A DNA stretch of 64,000 nucleotides from Rhizobiaceae bacterium. Lineage in GTDB: Bacteria > Pseudomonadota > Alphaproteobacteria > Rhizobiales > Rhizobiaceae. Positions 18,006 through 26,685 of this stretch are shown here, one piece after another; positions within the stretch are counted from its first letter, which is position 1; each line of letters starts with the position of its first letter. The stretch spans positions 558,001 to 622,000 of the forward strand of contig JAILWO010000002.1 of NCBI GenBank assembly GCA_025698895.1, written 5' to 3'. Made by a program: the position numbers and the translations under genes. The notes under the pieces are model-generated. The model saw only the letters and a program-made list of their open reading frames with translations. It was not told where the DNA came from and did not search any database.

Positions 18006-18412
18006 AACGCGTGTCCCGTTCCCGACCGTCGCGCGACGGCCACAGTTTCGCCGTCGGCCAACATGTGCATCTCAAGCCGTCGACGCAGATGCTTCCCGCG
18101 CCCGACAATTACAGCGTGATCGCGCTTCTGCCGCCGATCGGTACGGCGCCGCAGTACCGCATTCGCAGCGAGGAGGAGCGCTACGATCGTGTGACGACGG
18201 AAGACTTTCTCGAACCCGCATACCTCCTGCCGCCCGGCAGCGAGGACTCCATCCCGGAAGGACAACCAGTCATGGCCAAGGGACAGAAACGCAGCAACCG
18301 CGAGATACGAAAGCCGAAACAGGACAAGGCGCCCGCGCAGCCGGCCGCCCCGTTCGGCGGACAGGTAAAGGGGGCGAGCGCCAGCCTGTCGGCCGGCAAG
18401 CCGAAGAATTGA
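18002..18412 (+). CDS. Small hypothetical protein, possibly two fused small ORFs
   Basis: A 136-residue open frame. The first 85 residues form one unit (SFAVGQHVHLKPSTQMLPAP, IGTAPQYRIRSEEERYDRVT). From residue 91 a second unit begins with an internal ATG (MAKGQKRSNREIRKPKQDKA), a Lys-rich tail resembling small stand-alone proteins. GGAAGGA lies 9 bp before that internal ATG (18272), so an independent start is credible. Either a fusion or two in-frame products; function unknown. Confidence 0.55.
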   Translation: MKRVSRSRPSRDGHSFAVGQHVHLKPSTQMLPAPDNYSVIALLPPIGTAPQYRIRSEEERYDRVTTEDFLEPAYLLPPGSEDSIPEGQPVMAKGQKRSNREIRKPKQDKAPAQPAAPFGGQVKGASASLSAGKPKN

Positions 18413-18419
18413 GGCCTGG

Positions 18420-18668
18420 ATGTGGTCGGGCGCGTCCGGCTCGCCGATGCGGGTGACGGTCGAATTCTACCGGACACGGCCCGAGGACGATGCACGCGCG
18501 CTTCTCGCTCGCGTGACCAGGGACGCCGAAAACCTCGCCGACGCGATAGACCAGGCGCTTGCGCTGACGACGACATTGTCGATGCCGCAGAAGCCGGACG
18601 CGGTGGCGATCATCGAACCAGGCGGAACCACGATTTTCGAGGGTCTCGTCCCGCTGCGACCGGATTGA
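18420..18668 (+). CDS. Small hypothetical protein
   Basis: An 82-residue protein starting 7 bp after the preceding stop. The core reads MRVTVEFYRTRPEDDARALL then ADAIDQALALTTTLSMPQKP and ends with AVAIIEPGGTTIFEGLVPL. A start at the second ATG (18447) is equally possible. No domain recognised. Confidence 0.5.
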   Translation: MWSGASGSPMRVTVEFYRTRPEDDARALLARVTRDAENLADAIDQALALTTTLSMPQKPDAVAIIEPGGTTIFEGLVPLRPD

Positions 18669-18775
18669 ACCGGCGCGGATGGAGCGTTTCGAGATACCGC
18701 CTCACCGATCCTGCCGCTGACACCGGATCCGCCGCGGTGGTGCAACGGTCCTGCTCAAGGGACAGAAAGGTTGTC

Positions 18776-19036
18776 ATGACCCTGACATTTCCAAACAGTT
18801 CCCGCAGCTATGACGAGGAGCGCGGCGGGGTGCGCTTCACCGGCTATGATGGCATGTTCGAGGTGCCGTTCCTTGTCGAGGCCGAAGCGCTCGGCCAGGG
18901 CTCCGGTGCGATTTCCGAAGCAGGGCTCCTCAGTGCCTTCGACGCCGCGCGCTCGTCGATACATGATGTGGCGAAGGAGCGCTATTCCGGTGGTCGTCGA
19001 ACCCGCTACATTCTGACCGCCGCCGATTTCAGGTGA
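18776..19036 (+). CDS. DUF1488 family protein
   Basis: An 86-residue protein of the DUF1488 family: MTLTFPNSSRSYDEERGGVR at the start, GYDGMFEVPFLVEAEAL in the middle, and LLSAFDAARSSIHDVAKERY near the end. Function unknown; family members are small soluble proteins of alpha- and betaproteobacteria. The ATG at 18776 is set by the family start. Confidence 0.8.
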   Translation: MTLTFPNSSRSYDEERGGVRFTGYDGMFEVPFLVEAEALGQGSGAISEAGLLSAFDAARSSIHDVAKERYSGGRRTRYILTAADFR

Positions 19037-19070
19037 AGCTCGGCGACGGTGATGCTTGACCCGGCGGCTT

Positions 19071-19418
19071 TCAGCCTTCGGCAAGCGCCTGGTCGCATGC
19101 TCTTGCCAGCGCGCGGTTCGGTTCGTCGGCGCCGAGCGGGGTGGCCCAGCCGGCGCTCTCCAGGATCTTCAGGCGATTGAACCCGTTGGCCGCCTTCAGT
19201 TCTGCGAGCGTGCCGGACGAATTCGGATCATCCTTTGATCGCGCGACGCAATACGGCGTCCAGCTGGCCGCCACCGCGGAGGCCGAGGCCTCGCCTGCCA
19301 TCTTCTGGGCGGTGGCGCCGGTGACCCAGCCGCCCCAAGAGAAGCCGACTATCGCGAGCGCGACAGCACCCGCCGCGGCGCCGTAGAGCGCCGGCGCAAG
19401 CCATTCGGGAGTTTTCAT
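19071..19418 (-). CDS. Small membrane-anchored hypothetical protein
   Basis: A 115-residue protein with an N-terminal membrane segment (ALYGAAAGAVALAIVGFSWG, about 9-28) and an exported part beginning GWVTGATAQKMAGEASASAV and ending ALARACDQALAEG. The middle segment SWTPYCVARSKDDPNSSGTL has one of two cysteines. It is a conserved rhizobial hypothetical type. The ATG at 19418 directly precedes the membrane segment; longer in-frame starts are not supported. Confidence 0.65.
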   Translation of the reverse strand: MKTPEWLAPALYGAAAGAVALAIVGFSWGGWVTGATAQKMAGEASASAVAASWTPYCVARSKDDPNSSGTLAELKAANGFNRLKILESAGWATPLGADEPNRALARACDQALAEG

Positions 19419-19637
19419 GAGATGTCCGATTCTGTTGGACTGACGCGCTTGATCGCGCGCGAGTGCCATTACAGTAGCACGAGAAAAAGGATCATGCGGC
19501 GGAAATCCGCCCTCACGGCCGATTAGACTCGCTACGCTATGGGCGCGGTGGTAGAAGAATGGTTCGGCGGCAAGTTTCACGGGCGTCTCCGGCGGTGGGC
19601 ATCCATCGTGCCTGGACGAAGGCCCGAAGGAGACGCA

Positions 19638-19955
19638 ATGCCCTCCGCCGAACGACCCAAGACCTTTCTCACCTACAAAGATTTGACGCTGCTGCGGCGC
19701 GTTCTGGACGACTGGGGCGCCGGCCATGGCGGCGGAACCGCCGACCACCCGGTCGCGCAACAGGAGGCGGCGGCCCGGTATCTCATCCGGTCCTTCGAAA
19801 GGGGAATGGTGTCGGAAGCGTCGCTGCGCGCGGGCCTCGCCGGAGCCGATCTGCGGATTCTCCCCGAAGAGACGACGCCTTCGATATACCGGCGTCCGCC
19901 GATCCGAAACGTCGCGCGCGACGAGGTCGCCGACGACCCGAAGCGATCCGCATGA
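19638..19955 (+). CDS. Small hypothetical protein
   Basis: A 105-residue soluble protein (MPSAERPKTFLTYKDLTLLR, QQEAAARYLIRSFERGMVSE). It has an excellent ribosome-binding site, GAAGGAGA 4 bp before ATG 19638, so a real gene is likely. It overlaps the 38-residue membrane peptide gene by 4 bp (ATGA). Function unknown. Confidence 0.65.
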   Translation: MPSAERPKTFLTYKDLTLLRRVLDDWGAGHGGGTADHPVAQQEAAARYLIRSFERGMVSEASLRAGLAGADLRILPEETTPSIYRRPPIRNVARDEVADDPKRSA

Positions 19956-20068
19956 GCCGGCGCCCCGTCATGCGCGGCATCGACCCGGCGGCGATCCTGT
20001 TGCTTGTGACGGCTGGCTGCGCCGTTGCGGGCATCTTCTATCTGGTCGGCACCAGCATCCATTTCTGA
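19952..20068 (+). CDS. Very small membrane peptide (38 aa)
   Basis: A 38-residue peptide with a single membrane segment (AAILLLVTAGCAVAGIFYLV) after a short basic head (MSRRPVMRGID). It is coupled to the upstream gene by an ATGA overlap. The overlap and the clear membrane segment support it as a real small gene; function unknown. Confidence 0.5.
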   Translation: MSRRPVMRGIDPAAILLLVTAGCAVAGIFYLVGTSIHF

Positions 20069-20078
20069 CGCCGTGTGA

Positions 20079-22238
20079 TTACAGCGCCGAGAGCGTTCCG
20101 GCCTCGAGCGGGGGCGTGATCGGCGGAGCGTCGCGGAAGCGCTCGGCCATGGCGCGCAGCAGCACCGTGGTGGCCGCCGACAGGGCGGCCGGGCGGTCGT
20201 CCGCCGCCTGTTCCTCGCCCTCGGCGGGTGCCGCCTTGGCGCCGGCCGCCGCGATCTCGTCGGCCGACAGGAACGGATCCTTCAACCCCGGGATCGGCTT
20301 CAGCTCGACGCCCTGATGGGCATAGGCCATGATGCGCTGCCAGGTCATGGCCGGCAGCGAGCCGCCGGTCATGTTGCGGGTCGGCGAGAAGTCGTCATTG
20401 CCGAGCCAGACGGCGCAGGTGTAGTTGCCGGTGTAGCCGACATACCAGGCGTCGCGATAGGACTGGGCGGTGCCGGTCTTGCCGGCCGACCTGATGCCGG
20501 GCAGCGCGGCGCGGCGGCCGGTTCCCCATTCAGGCACCTGCGACAGGATGGTGTTCATGCCGGCGACGGTGGTCTCCTTCAAGACGCGCCGCGGCTCGGG
20601 CGCGTCGCGCGCGTGATCCCAGATGAGGTCGCCCGAATGGGTGAGCAACTGGGTGATGCCATGGCGCGTGCCGACATAGCCGCCATTGGCGAAGACGTTG
20701 TAGCCGGTGGCCTGGTCGAGCACGGTGAAGCCGGAAATGCCAAGCGTCATGGTCTTGTGCGAGGAGACGGGCGATTCCACGCCCATCCGCTCGGTCAATT
20801 CCTTGATCGGCCCGACGCCGAGATGGTCGCGCGCGAGCCGGACCGGCACCGTGTTGACCGAACGGACCAGCGCCGTGGTGAGGTTCATGCGGCCCGAGAA
20901 GCTGCGGCCATAATTGCGCGGCGACCAGCTGCCCCATGAGATCGGCCCGTCGGAAATCGCGGTTTCAGGCGTCATGCCCGATTCCAGCGCGGCGGCGTAG
21001 ACATAGGGCTTGAAGGAGGAGCCGGTCTGGCGCTCGGCGCGGGTGGCGCGGTTGAACTGGCTGTGGCCGTAGTCGCGCCCGCCGACGATGGCGCGCACGG
21101 CGCCGTTGTTTTCCATCAATACGACCGCGCCTTCCGACACGCCGTAATTCTTGCCGAACTGGCGCAGGTGGAATTCGAGCGATTCTTCGGCGGCACGCTG
21201 CAGCGCCGGGTCGAAGGCGGTGCGCGCGACCAGGCTGTGGGTCGCGCCCGGCGGCGCGATCTTCTTGACCTGCTCGAAGGCCCAGTCGAGATAGTAGTCG
21301 GGGCTCTTTTCGCCGCCGCGGTCGATGACGTCGGCGGGGTTGCGGCGGGCCGCGATCACCTGGCCTTCGGTCATGAGGCCCGAATCGACGATCGCGGTGA
21401 GCACGTCGTTGGCGCGGGAGCGGGCGGCCGGCAGGTTGATGTGCGGGGCGTATTTGGCCGGCGCCTTGAACAGGCCGGCCAGCATGGCCGCCTCGGCAAG
21501 CGTGATGTCCTTGATGTCCTTGCCGAAATAGAAGTCGGCCGCGGCCGTGACGCCGAACGTGCCGCCGCCCATATAGTTGCGGTCGAGATAGAGCTGGAGG
21601 ATCTCCTTCTTGGTGAGGTTCATCTCCAGCCACAGCGCCAGATAGGCCTCCTTGACCTTGCGGTCGAGCGTGCGCTCGTTGGACAGGAACAGGTTCTTGG
21701 CGAGTTGCTGGGTGAGCGTGGAGCCGCCCTGGACGACGCTGTTGGCGCGCACATTCTCGCCCAGCGCGCGCCCCAGGCCGATGAGGTCGATTCCGAAATG
21801 CTCGAAGAAGCGGCGGTCCTCGGTGGCCAGAACCGCCTTGACCAGCGTGTCGGGCAGTTCGTCGACGGGCACGGAATCACGCTGGATGATGCCGCGCTGG
21901 CCAATCTCGTTGCCGTAGCGGTCGAGGAAGGTGACGGCGTAGTCGTCCTGGGCGCGCCAGTTGCCCGCGGTCTCCTCAAAGGCCGGCAGCGCCAGCGCCA
22001 GGAACACGATCGAGCCGGCCGCGCCCAGCGTGAAGGTTTCGCCGGCAAGCTCGAAGAACCATCGCCGCCAGCCCGTGACCCTGAAGCGGCGGAAGAAGAT
22101 GGTCAGGCTTTCCCAGCGCTCCGACGCGCGGAAGCCCGCCTCGTAGAGCGTGGAATCGATCCAGGCGTCGATCGCCATGAGGCGGCCGGCGCGCGGCGCC
22201 CTCGATTTCGGCTTCTGGAATGGATCGTCCATCGTCAT
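20079..22238 (-). CDS. Class A penicillin-binding protein (PBP1A family)
   Basis: A 719-residue bifunctional peptidoglycan synthase. A cytoplasmic head and a membrane segment at about 68-86 are followed by a GT51 glycosyltransferase domain (catalytic E140 in LATEDRRFFEHFG; GGSTLTQQLAKN at 171-182) and a transpeptidase domain with the SxxK motif S407-SF-K410, S460-V-N and K587-T-G-T-A. All catalytic residues are present. It polymerises glycan strands and cross-links stems in the periplasm. Starts at 22238 and 22232 (both ATG) are possible. The C-terminal tail is Ala/Glu-rich and variable. Confidence 0.93.
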   Translation of the reverse strand: MTMDDPFQKPKSRAPRAGRLMAIDAWIDSTLYEAGFRASERWESLTIFFRRFRVTGWRRWFFELAGETFTLGAAGSIVFLALALPAFEETAGNWRAQDDYAVTFLDRYGNEIGQRGIIQRDSVPVDELPDTLVKAVLATEDRRFFEHFGIDLIGLGRALGENVRANSVVQGGSTLTQQLAKNLFLSNERTLDRKVKEAYLALWLEMNLTKKEILQLYLDRNYMGGGTFGVTAAADFYFGKDIKDITLAEAAMLAGLFKAPAKYAPHINLPAARSRANDVLTAIVDSGLMTEGQVIAARRNPADVIDRGGEKSPDYYLDWAFEQVKKIAPPGATHSLVARTAFDPALQRAAEESLEFHLRQFGKNYGVSEGAVVLMENNGAVRAIVGGRDYGHSQFNRATRAERQTGSSFKPYVYAAALESGMTPETAISDGPISWGSWSPRNYGRSFSGRMNLTTALVRSVNTVPVRLARDHLGVGPIKELTERMGVESPVSSHKTMTLGISGFTVLDQATGYNVFANGGYVGTRHGITQLLTHSGDLIWDHARDAPEPRRVLKETTVAGMNTILSQVPEWGTGRRAALPGIRSAGKTGTAQSYRDAWYVGYTGNYTCAVWLGNDDFSPTRNMTGGSLPAMTWQRIMAYAHQGVELKPIPGLKDPFLSADEIAAAGAKAAPAEGEEQAADDRPAALSAATTVLLRAMAERFRDAPPITPPLEAGTLSAL

Positions 22239-22500
22239 GCGAACCCGGCCGCGCGCAACTCGTTACCTGCCGCCTGTCCGTACAAGCGGGAAGGGTCTTC
22301 TCGACCCCCGTCGAGGCCGCGTGCGGCCCCCGCCCCTGACCGGAATCATTGCCGCATTTTCGCCTCATCGGCAAGCGGGCGGCCGCGCCGGGAGGGGCGT
22401 ATGGTGAATGGCCGGGCGGCACAATTCGTGAATGTCGGGAGCATTGACGGCGCGTCCGATCCGCGAGAGGCATTGGGCGGGCGGCTTGCGAGGTGACGGC

Positions 22501-22770
22501 ATGGAAACGACACGAATGGCCGCGCTCGGCCTGCTGCTCGTCGCGGCCGGCTGCACGACCATCACGCCCGAGGAACAGCGTGCCAAGGACGAGGAGGAGT
22601 GCCGGGGCTACGGCTTCCGCGCCTCGGGCGACGCCTTCGCCCAATGCCTGCTGCAACTGGAACTCGACCGTCGCGCCGCCCGGCGCGCCATGTCGGCGCG
22701 GCTGGACCACTGGGACCGGCCGCGGCCGGTGGTGATCTATCGCCAGATGCCGCCGCCCGGGACGAACTGA
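22501..22770 (+). CDS. Small lipoprotein
   Basis: An 89-residue precursor with a short signal peptide and lipobox LVAAGC (lipidated C18), giving a mature protein of about 72 residues that is charged (EEQRAKDEEECRGYGFRASG) and carries two more cysteines, likely a disulfide (ECRGYGF...AQC). The end WDRPRPVVIYRQMPPPG is Pro-rich. Function unknown; it should sit on the periplasmic face of a membrane. Confidence 0.7.
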   Translation: METTRMAALGLLLVAAGCTTITPEEQRAKDEEECRGYGFRASGDAFAQCLLQLELDRRAARRAMSARLDHWDRPRPVVIYRQMPPPGTN

Positions 22771-22910
22771 GGGCCTCCCGGGCGACCGGCCGGATCGCGC
22801 TCGCCAGGGTGAAAAAGCCGCCCCGCGACGGAACCGCCGGCGCGCCGGGGCGTTCTTCCATCGCCGTCTCCGGCGACCACGAAAAAACAAATCAAAAGAA
22901 GGAGTTCGCC

Positions 22911-23216
22911 ATGTCCGACCAATCAGCCGCCAGACCGTTCGAACGTCCCGTCACCGTGCTTGTCGGGCTGGGCTTTCCCTGCCGTATCGAGAGCGCGTCG
23001 GGCGCGCTCTCCTTCCTGGAGGACATGCCGGTGCCGCTGCGCGACGAGGCCTGGATGGCGGCCACCGACGCCTGCCGCGACGCCCGCGACGGCCGCGCGC
23101 CGATCGAGGAGGCGCAGGACGTGCTGACGGCCTTCGCGCGTCGGCGGGGGATACTGGTCGAGGAGGCGCCACCCGTGATGACGGCCGAGGAGGAGGCCAC
23201 GCAGATCGCCGCCTGA
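22911..23216 (+). CDS. DUF982 domain-containing protein
   Basis: A 101-residue DUF982 protein. The family pattern is clear: F-x-R-P-V-T-V-L-V-G-L-G-F-P, ALSFLEDMPVPLRDEAWMAA, CRDARDGRAPIEEAQDVLTA, FARRRGILVEE. Such genes are numerous in rhizobia and of unknown function. AAGGAG lies 7 bp upstream of ATG 22911. Confidence 0.85.
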   Translation: MSDQSAARPFERPVTVLVGLGFPCRIESASGALSFLEDMPVPLRDEAWMAATDACRDARDGRAPIEEAQDVLTAFARRRGILVEEAPPVMTAEEEATQIAA

Positions 23217-23239
23217 GCGGGATTGACCGGCGCGCTCTC

Positions 23240-23260
23240 ATGTAATATCGAAAGTTACAT
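23240..23260. promoter_or_regulatory. Rrf2-type operator (inverted repeat)
   Basis: ATGTAA (23240-23245) and TTACAT (23255-23260) form a perfect 6-bp dyad with a 9-bp spacer; the last bases overlap the start codon of the Rrf2 gene. This fits an autoregulatory site for an Rrf2 dimer. Confidence 0.65.
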
Positions 23261-23723
23261 GAGACGCGACAGCAGGCTTTCCGGCATATTGCACGTGCTT
23301 TTGCACATGGCCGAACGGGACGGGCCGGCTACGTCCGAGGAACTGGCCCGCGCCATGCGCACCAACCCGGTCGTGGTCCGCCGGGTCATGGCCGGCCTGC
23401 GCGCCAAGGGGCTGGCGCGGTCGGCCAAGGGCCATGGCGGCGGCTGGACGCTTTCCCGCGATCTAAAGACGGTGACGCTGCGCGACGTCCACGAGGCGCT
23501 GGGCTGCCCGTCACTGCTGGCGATCGGCAACCGCGACGACGCGCCCGACTGCCTGGTGGAACAGGCGGTCAACGCCGCGCTCGGCCGCGCCTTTGACGAG
23601 GCCGAGGCGCTGCTTCTGGAACGATTCGGCGCTGTAACGCTGGCCGAGATCAGCGCCGATTTCCACGCCCGGCTGGCCGCGCGACCGGCGGCTGAAAGAA
23701 GGGATCCCGCCCATGTCTGTTGA
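23259..23723 (+). CDS. Rrf2 family transcriptional regulator
   Basis: A 154-residue Rrf2 protein with the winged helix-turn-helix at the N-terminus ([20 protein letters not shown], wing [18 protein letters not shown]). The three-cysteine Fe-S cluster loop of IscR or NsrR is not intact: only two cysteines occur (GCPSL and DCLVEQ), so a YwnA-like non-cluster type is more likely. The ATG at 23259 fits the family start, and a TTG at 23223 would read through the operator. It overlaps the methyltransferase gene by 11 bp, so it probably controls it. Confidence 0.85.
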   Translation: MRRDSRLSGILHVLLHMAERDGPATSEELARAMRTNPVVVRRVMAGLRAKGLARSAKGHGGGWTLSRDLKTVTLRDVHEALGCPSLLAIGNRDDAPDCLVEQAVNAALGRAFDEAEALLLERFGAVTLAEISADFHARLAARPAAERRDPAHVC

Positions 23724-24414
23724 AGCGCAGGACGGCGCGCAGACCTTCCTGAAGGCCTTTTCCGACCCGAAGGCCGTCGCCGCCTACGCGGAGGGGCCGC
23801 CTCGCTTCGTGCCGGGCTTCGAGGCGCTGCACCGCATGACCGGCATATTGCTGGCCGAAGCCGCGCCGACGGATGCGCATATTCTGGTGCTGGGCGCCGG
23901 CGGCGGGCTCGAACTGAAAGCGCTGGCCGAGAGCCATCCGGGCTGGCGCTTCACCGGCGTCGATCCGGCCAGGGCGATGCTCGACCTGGCCAAGACCATG
24001 ACGCGGGCGCATGCGGACCGGATCGAACTGGTCGAGGGCTATATCGACGCCGCGCCCGAAGGCCCATTCGACGGCGCTACCTGCCTGCTGACGCTGCATT
24101 TCCTCGACCGGGCCGAACGGACCCGCACGGCGGCCGAAATCCGCCGCAGGCTGAGGCCCGGCGCGCCTTTCGTGGCCGCCCATGGCAGCTACGATCGCGA
24201 CGAGGGCGAGACATGGCTGTCGCGCTATGCCGCCTATGCGACGGCCTCGGGCGTGGAAGCCGACAAGGCCGAGGCCGCGCGCGCGGCGGTCGCGGCCAGC
24301 GTCAACATGATGGACCCGCGCGAGGACGAGGCGGTGCTGCGCGACGCCGGCTTTCGCGACGTCACCCAGTTCTGGGCCGCCTTCACCTGGCGCGGTTGGG
24401 TGGCGCGGGCGTGA
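23713..24414 (+). CDS. Class I SAM-dependent methyltransferase
   Basis: A 233-residue Rossmann-fold methyltransferase. Motif I is [16 protein letters not shown] (about 55-70), with the acidic residue D84 of [10 protein letters not shown], then [20 protein letters not shown] and a late [19 protein letters not shown] end typical of small-molecule methyltransferases of the Methyltransf_25 type. Substrate unknown. It overlaps the Rrf2 gene by 11 bp and so is likely its target. Confidence 0.85.
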   Translation: MSVEAQDGAQTFLKAFSDPKAVAAYAEGPPRFVPGFEALHRMTGILLAEAAPTDAHILVLGAGGGLELKALAESHPGWRFTGVDPARAMLDLAKTMTRAHADRIELVEGYIDAAPEGPFDGATCLLTLHFLDRAERTRTAAEIRRRLRPGAPFVAAHGSYDRDEGETWLSRYAAYATASGVEADKAEAARAAVAASVNMMDPREDEAVLRDAGFRDVTQFWAAFTWRGWVARA

Positions 24415-24443
24415 TCGAGTCGGCAAGTCGGCTTCGATCCCTA

Positions 24444-24956
24444 TCAGCCCCGGACGGCCTTCGAGGCTGAAAGCCGCGTTGCCCCGTATGCGGCCATGGC
24501 GAGCGCAAGGCCGGATGCGACGGCTCGCACCTGGTTCCAGACCTGCCAGCGTCCCGAATAATCCCGCCAGACCGTCCGGGCGGCCTCGACCTCCTGTGGA
24601 ACAGGTATCGCGGCCAGAGCCTCGTTCATGGGCACGTTGACCAGCATGGTGAGCAGGAGACCGAAGCAAAGATAAGTCGCCGCGGCGAGCGCGAACCAGA
24701 AAGCCGCACCGCGCGCCCCGGTATAGAGCGCCATGACCGCCGTCGCGCCCAGCACCAACGGGGTGAGAAAGAAGGCGGGAAAGAAGACCGCGTTGCGCAC
24801 CGACGCGTTCATCGCCTGCATGGCCGCAATCGCCACGCGCGGATCGGCCCGGTCGAGCCCCCACATGGTCGAGCAGACCCACGCATAGAAGAAGCCGAAA
24901 ATCGCGCCGCAAAAGACAATCGAGGCGATGGATGCGGACACGACCGGCCTTGACAT
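24444..24956 (-). CDS. DUF1772 (anthrone oxygenase-like) membrane protein
   Basis: A 170-residue protein with four membrane helices and the DUF1772 family features: FGFFYAWVCSTMWGLDRADP near the N-terminus, AMQAMNASVRNAVFFPAFF, FGLLLTMLVNVPMNEALAAI and TVWRDYSGRWQVWNQVRAV. The family is named after anthrone oxygenases of polyketide routes, but most bacterial members are uncharacterised. It is divergent from the TetR gene with two palindromic operators between them, so it is the likely regulated target. The ATG at 24956 gives the family start. Confidence 0.8.
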   Translation of the reverse strand: MSRPVVSASIASIVFCGAIFGFFYAWVCSTMWGLDRADPRVAIAAMQAMNASVRNAVFFPAFFLTPLVLGATAVMALYTGARGAAFWFALAAATYLCFGLLLTMLVNVPMNEALAAIPVPQEVEAARTVWRDYSGRWQVWNQVRAVASGLALAMAAYGATRLSASKAVRG

Positions 24957-24984
24957 GACGGGCTCCGATGCGGTTTCGATGTGC

Positions 24985-25026
24985 CGTACATATCTGTACG
25001 CTTCGTATCCGTACACAGGTGTACGG
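24985..25026. promoter_or_regulatory. Two TetR-type operators in a divergent promoter
   Basis: Site 1 (24985-25000) is CGTACA-TATC-TGTACG. Site 2 (25009-25026) is CCGTACAC-AG-GTGTACGG. Both are perfect dyads sharing the half-site CGTACA and are spaced 25 bp centre to centre. They fill the gap between the divergent DUF1772 and tetR genes, so the TetR protein probably represses both. Confidence 0.75.
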
Positions 25027-25049
25027 ATCGCGTCAAGGGAGGTTTCGCG

Positions 25050-25649
25050 ATGCGTGACGACATGAAAGCCGCGCGGCAGGAGCGCATCGAGGAGGCCGCC
25101 TACCGGCTGGTGCGGTCGCGCGGCTATTCCGGCGTGTCGATGCTGGCCATCGCCCGCGAGGCCAGAGCCTCCAACGAGACGCTCTACCGCTGGTATGGCG
25201 ACAAGCGCGGCCTGTTCAAGGCGATGGTGGAGACCAATGCGCGCCGCACGCCCGCCGCGCTCGACCGCGCGATCTCGGAAGGTGCCGATCCCCTGACCAC
25301 GCTCTCTGAGGTCGGGCCCGTGCTCTTGGCCATGCTGCTTGGCGAACGCGCGGTCTTGCTCAACCGCGCGGCGGCCGCCGACGAAACGGGGGAGCTGGGC
25401 GAAACGATAGCGGCCGGGGGACGCGAGGCGGTGTTTCCCATGATCGAGGCGCTGATGGGAAAAGGCATGGAGGCCGGGACGCTGGCGGCACCTTCGGCCG
25501 GCGCGGCGGCCGAATGGTTCCTTGCCCTCCTGATCGGCGACCAGCAGATCAGGCGCGTCATCGGCGCCATGCCCGAGCCGTCCCCCGCCGACATCGAAAC
25601 GCGCGCGGCCGCCGCGATGACGGCGTTCAGGAGGCTGTGCGCGGCCTGA
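25050..25649 (+). CDS. TetR/AcrR family transcriptional regulator
   Basis: A 199-residue TetR repressor. The N-terminal helix-turn-helix reads AAYRLVRSRGYSGVSMLAIA then EARASNETLYRWYGDKRGLF; the ligand-binding half carries a C-terminal TetR_C domain with MIEALMGKGMEAGTLAAP and WFLALLIGDQQIRRV. The ATG at 25050 has AGGGAGG upstream; upstream in-frame starts would run through the operators. Divergent to the DUF1772 gene, which it probably controls. Confidence 0.88.
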   Translation: MRDDMKAARQERIEEAAYRLVRSRGYSGVSMLAIAREARASNETLYRWYGDKRGLFKAMVETNARRTPAALDRAISEGADPLTTLSEVGPVLLAMLLGERAVLLNRAAAADETGELGETIAAGGREAVFPMIEALMGKGMEAGTLAAPSAGAAAEWFLALLIGDQQIRRVIGAMPEPSPADIETRAAAAMTAFRRLCAA

Positions 25650-25819
25650 CGGGGGCGAAGCGAAGGCGCCCCCTGCCAGGCCGTATCCCGACCCCTGACC
25701 TGCCGAGGCGAGCCACGGGTCTCGCCCGTCCTTCGCCCCCCCTGTGGGAGGGGTCAGGGGTGAGGGGTATGGTGGAGGACGAGTGGCCGGCGCTCCCTTA
25801 GCAGGAGAGCGCCTTCGGT

Positions 25820-26578
25820 TCACAGAAGCCGCACCGACATGCCGCCGTCGACGATCATCGGGCTGCCGGTCACGAAGCTCGCCCGGTCGCACAGGAGGAA
25901 GAGCGCGGCCTGCGCGATCTCGACCGGCGTGGCCATGCGCTTGACGGGGTGCAGATTGGCGACGAACTCCATCGTCGCCGGATCGCCCTCGCCGCCGGCG
26001 GGCGTGACCGTGCCGCCCGGCAGCAGCGCGTTGACGCGTATGCCTTCGGCCGCGTGGTCGGAGGCGAGCGACTGGACCAGCCCGATCATGCCTGCCTTCG
26101 AGGCGGCGTAGGCGCCCATGCCCGGCAGGCCGCCATTGGAAAAGCCGACGAAGGACGAGGTGAAGACCAGCGCGCCGCCGCCCTTGCGCCTGAGCGCCGG
26201 AATCTGGGCCCTGGCGGCAAGATAGGCCGAGCGCAGATTGACCGCGATCACGTCGTCCCAGTCAGCCGGGCTCATCTCGGTGACCGGCTGCATGGCGCCG
26301 ACGACTCCGGCATTGTTGAAGGCGCCGTCGAGGCCGCCGAACCGCTCCGCAGCCAGCGCGACGAGCGCCTCGGCATAGGCCTCGTCGCGCACGTCGCCCG
26401 GCAGGACGACGGCCTCGCCGCCGCGCTGGCGAATGCCATGCGCGACCGTCTCGAGCTCGGCCGCCCGGCGCGCGCCAAGCACGAGATTGGCGCCTTCGGC
26501 CGCGAAGAGTTGGGCGGCCGCGGCCCCGATGCCGCTGCTCGCGCCGGTGATGATGATGGTTCTGCCTTCGAGTTCCAT
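25820..26578 (-). CDS. SDR family oxidoreductase
   Basis: A 252-residue classical short-chain dehydrogenase/reductase. Cofactor motif TGASSGIG (11-18), NNAG at about 88-91, catalytic Ser in FTSSFVGF and YAASK (about 155-159) are present. The basic residues of GARRAAELE after beta-2 suggest NADP(H). The substrate is unknown; the end SPMIVDGGMSVRLL is typical. The ATG at 26578 has AAGGAGAT 6 bp upstream; the longer open frame is not needed. Confidence 0.88.
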   Translation of the reverse strand: MELEGRTIIITGASSGIGAAAAQLFAAEGANLVLGARRAAELETVAHGIRQRGGEAVVLPGDVRDEAYAEALVALAAERFGGLDGAFNNAGVVGAMQPVTEMSPADWDDVIAVNLRSAYLAARAQIPALRRKGGGALVFTSSFVGFSNGGLPGMGAYAASKAGMIGLVQSLASDHAAEGIRVNALLPGGTVTPAGGEGDPATMEFVANLHPVKRMATPVEIAQAALFLLCDRASFVTGSPMIVDGGMSVRLL

Positions 26579-26685
26579 GACGATCTCCTTTCGATGAGAG
26601 CGTCGTGGTAGGCCCCGACCACCGGCGGCAACCACCCGTTTCCGGGCGAGGGGGGGGGTGCCGGTTCCGTCGGACGCGGAGTCGA

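Noticed and set aside
25650-25819. A terminator or attachment site formed by ACCCCTGACC / GGTCAGGGGT
   Set aside because: The arms are real but there is no T run, no partner copy and no mobile gene nearby; it is probably another intergenic repeat.
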